A stretch of 64,000 nucleotides of DNA from Sphingomonas sp. Leaf21 (lineage in GTDB: Bacteria; Pseudomonadota; Alphaproteobacteria; Sphingomonadales; Sphingomonadaceae). Made by a program: the position numbers and the translations under genes. The DNA is taken from the NCBI RefSeq assembly GCF_916858675.1, contig NZ_CAKASM010000018.1, positions 1 through 64,000 on the forward strand. Reading direction: 5' to 3'. Position 1 is the stretch's first letter, and each line of letters opens with the position of its first letter. The notes below the pieces were generated by a model, which was given only the letters and a program-made list of their open reading frames with translations, was not told the DNA's origin and ran no database searches. Below are positions 62,279 through 64,000 of this stretch, piece by piece.

Positions 62279-63562
62279 TCACACCGCCCAGGCCCCGATA
62301 TCCGCCTGCTCGCCGATCAGTGCCAGGCCATGCGCGATCGAGGTGAGTTCGCCGCCGGTCGCGATCTTGTCCCCTCCGAACCGCGCCTCGAACATCCGCC
62401 GGATCGCGGGCATCAGCGAGGTGCCGCCGGTCAGGAATACCCGGTCGATCGCACCCGCCTCGGTCGCCGCCATCGTCAGCGCGCGGTCGACCGCCTGCTC
62501 GATCCGCGCCAAATCGGGCGCGATCCAGCTTTCGAAATCCCGACGCGCCACATCCGCCTCGATCGACAGACCGCCGCCCTCGAACCGGAACAGCGCGTCC
62601 TCGGCGGCGGACAGATCGCGCTTCACCCGGCCGACCGCGTCATAGAGCCGATATCCCTGCTCCTCCTCGATGATCGCGATCATCCGGCCGATCGCGTCCG
62701 GATCGAGCGCGGCGCGGCGAAGCTTCTCCAGTTCGGCAAGCGTCTTGCGATTGCGCATCAGCGCCAGCCGCGACCAGTCGCCGAAATCGGCGAAATAGCC
62801 GCGCGGAATCTCCAGTATCTTGTCGAACGAGCGATACTGCCCGCCCGCGCCGAGCAGCGGCAGGACGAGATGGTCGATCAGCCGCTGGTCGAACCGGTCG
62901 CCCGCGATGCCGACCCCGGCATGGCCCAGCGGCTCGCAACGGCGCGGCGCACCGGGCGCGGCGATCCGCACGACGGAGAAGTCGCTGGTCCCGCCACCGA
63001 AATCGGCGACCAGCACGGTCGCGGGCTCGGTGATCCGCGAGGCATAGCTGAACGCCGCGCCCAGCGGTTCATAGACATAGTGGATCTCCGCCCCCAGCCG
63101 CGCGAACATCGCGTCATAGCGTGCCCTCGCCAGCGCTTCGTCGGGGCGGTGCCCGGCATATTCGACCGGTCGCCCGACCACGATCCGCGCGGCCTTGCCG
63201 TCGAGCACGCCACCGCTTCGCGCCGCCATACGGTCGAGGAAGGCGCGGCCGAGTTCCTCGAAGCGATAGCGTTTGTCGAACACCGTCGCATGTTCGAACA
63301 CCGGCGAGGCGGCGACCGACTTGAACGACTGGATGAACCGGCTGCCGCCCGGAAAGTCGAGATATTCGGCGATCGCCCAGGGCCCCGCCTCGACCGCGAT
63401 GCCGTCATCCTCCCAGAAGCACAGCGCCGAGCGGAAGACGGGGTCGGTGCCCTCCGGACCGTTCAGCGGCACGAGATGGGATTGCCCCGCATCGGCGCGC
63501 GCGATGACCGAATTGGTGGTGCCGAAGTCGATGCCCAGGACGGTTTGCATGGTGTCGGTCAT
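62279..63562 (-). CDS. Hsp70-family protein of the YegD type
   Basis: 427 residues. The actin/Hsp70 ATPase fold is evident: phosphate-1 loop GIDFGTTNSVIA, phosphate-2 loop VADFGGGTSDFSVV, and the adenosine motif FLTGGTSLMPAIRRMF. The substrate-binding domain of DnaK is missing, as in E. coli YegD and related short Hsp70-like proteins. Client and partner are unknown; no DnaJ or GrpE gene is nearby. ATG 63562 gives MTDTMQTVLGIDFG; the ATG four codons later is also possible. Confidence 0.92.
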   Translation of the reverse strand: MTDTMQTVLGIDFGTTNSVIARADAGQSHLVPLNGPEGTDPVFRSALCFWEDDGIAVEAGPWAIAEYLDFPGGSRFIQSFKSVAASPVFEHATVFDKRYRFEELGRAFLDRMAARSGGVLDGKAARIVVGRPVEYAGHRPDEALARARYDAMFARLGAEIHYVYEPLGAAFSYASRITEPATVLVADFGGGTSDFSVVRIAAPGAPRRCEPLGHAGVGIAGDRFDQRLIDHLVLPLLGAGGQYRSFDKILEIPRGYFADFGDWSRLALMRNRKTLAELEKLRRAALDPDAIGRMIAIIEEEQGYRLYDAVGRVKRDLSAAEDALFRFEGGGLSIEADVARRDFESWIAPDLARIEQAVDRALTMAATEAGAIDRVFLTGGTSLMPAIRRMFEARFGGDKIATGGELTSIAHGLALIGEQADIGAWAV

Positions 63563-63654
63563 GCCGCGTGCGCTACACGAACTGGCGCGCGGTTGGAGCG
63601 TTTTCTTCCATCCACCCGCTCCTGCCAGGTCCAGAGCGACCGACCCTTCTTTCT

Positions 63655-63763
63655 CACCTCCCGCAGGCGGGAGGGGTTGGGGGAGGGGCTGGCCACAGGC
63701 GGCGGTCTCGGTGAGATGCCTTGCCCTACCCCCGACCCCCTCCCGCTTGCGGGAGGGGGAGGA
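63655..63763. repeat. CTCCCG-type palindromic repeat, copy 2 (inverted)
   Basis: CCTCCCGC aggc GGGAGG, GGTCTCGGTGAGATGCCTTG and CCCCTCCCGC ttgc GGGAGGGGG. The central GTCTCGGTGAGA block is the reverse complement of that in copy 1. It separates the trehalase and Hsp70-like genes. Confidence 0.75.
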
Positions 63764-63770
63764 ACAGGGA

Positions 63771-64000
63771 TTAGCGGTTGCCGGGGTTCAGATCCGGCCA
63801 ACGGTCCAGCATCGCCGCCGTGACCCCGTTGGTCCAGCCGAAGCCGTCCTGGGTCGGGTATTCCCCGCCGCCGCCCGGCTTGCGCTCCTCGACGTCATAT
63901 TTCTCCAGGAGCTTGCCCGTCTCGGCATAGGTGCGCGCGACGGTGGCGATCCAGCGGCGGGCGATGTCCTTGGCGAGTGCCTGTTCGCCGTAGCGTCCGA
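63771..64000 (-). CDS. treA: Trehalase (GH37), C-terminal part only
   Basis: The minus strand is open from the right edge to the stop at 63771-63773 and encodes the last 76 residues of a protein. LLEKYDVEERKPGGGG, then EYPTQDGFGWTNGV and the closing LDRWPDLNPGNR match the end of periplasmic trehalase, which includes the family signature GGGGEY-x-x-QDGFGWTNGV. It splits trehalose into two glucose molecules. The catalytic centre and signal peptide lie outside the window. Confidence 0.9.
   Translation of the reverse strand, partial: GRYGEQALAKDIARRWIATVARTYAETGKLLEKYDVEERKPGGGGEYPTQDGFGWTNGVTAAMLDRWPDLNPGNR

Overview
The window looks like the chromosome of a sphingomonad (Alphaproteobacteria, Sphingomonas or a close relative). 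The evidence is the high GC content, a two-piece permuted tmRNA gene, an alphaproteobacterial initiator tRNA 3' end, an NDUFS4-type complex I subunit gene, TonB-dependent receptors, and many short GC-rich palindromic repeats between genes. No plasmid, prophage or CRISPR signature is present. The only mobile-element traces are a solo tyrosine recombinase and a separate recombinase remnant.

Layout. Bases 1-336: 3' end of tRNA-fMet, its terminator and a palindromic repeat. 337-2703: secreted GH92 glycosidase. 2704-6481: a disturbed region with an AT-rich gap, a recombinase gene, an EAL phosphodiesterase, and a two-partner-secretion translocator gene cut off after its POTRA domain and joined to the last codons of another recombinase. 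6510-8532: two-component system. 8943-14067: translationally coupled metal-efflux operon (OMP, HME-RND pump, VIT/CCC1 transporter) that lacks the usual periplasmic adaptor. 14177-15625: carboxylesterase. 15736-21547: signalling cluster in which an RpfF-like DSF synthase sits between two membrane-bound GGDEF-EAL proteins. 21891-29288: small membrane protein, CLC channel, Crp/Fnr regulator, TonB-type outer-membrane protein, L,D-transpeptidase and lipoprotein.

29423-34457 is a complete glucuronate-to-KDPG route: uxuA-uxaC-uxuB in one coupled operon, with a divergent kdgK. 34706-39496 carries rplA, rplK, nusG and secE on one strand; the usual secE-nusG-rplK-rplA order is split by three opposite-strand genes (secreted protein, M48 protease, secreted protein). 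39907-45740: cstA with its small partner, a ChaN-like protein, a MipA-like porin, an FMN reductase, tmk and chorismate mutase. 45852-52583: polyprenyl diphosphate synthase, HrpB helicase, complex I accessory subunit, and a coupled lemA-TPM-TPM-nudix operon. 52691-64000: mscL, an Rrf2 regulator, the permuted ssrA gene, mutS, maeB, a TonB-dependent receptor, an Hsp70-like ATPase, and the 3' end of a trehalase gene.

The most interesting parts are: (1) the rpfF-like gene embedded between two membrane GGDEF-EAL proteins, which suggests DSF-to-c-di-GMP signalling without RpfC/RpfG or a PAS-type RpfR; (2) the broken tpsB with a recombinase tail; (3) the adaptor-less czcCA-VIT operon, flanked together with its neighbours by two ~210-bp composite direct repeats; (4) the permuted tmRNA, readable down to its tag. 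All functional statements rest on reading motifs by eye; no searches were run.
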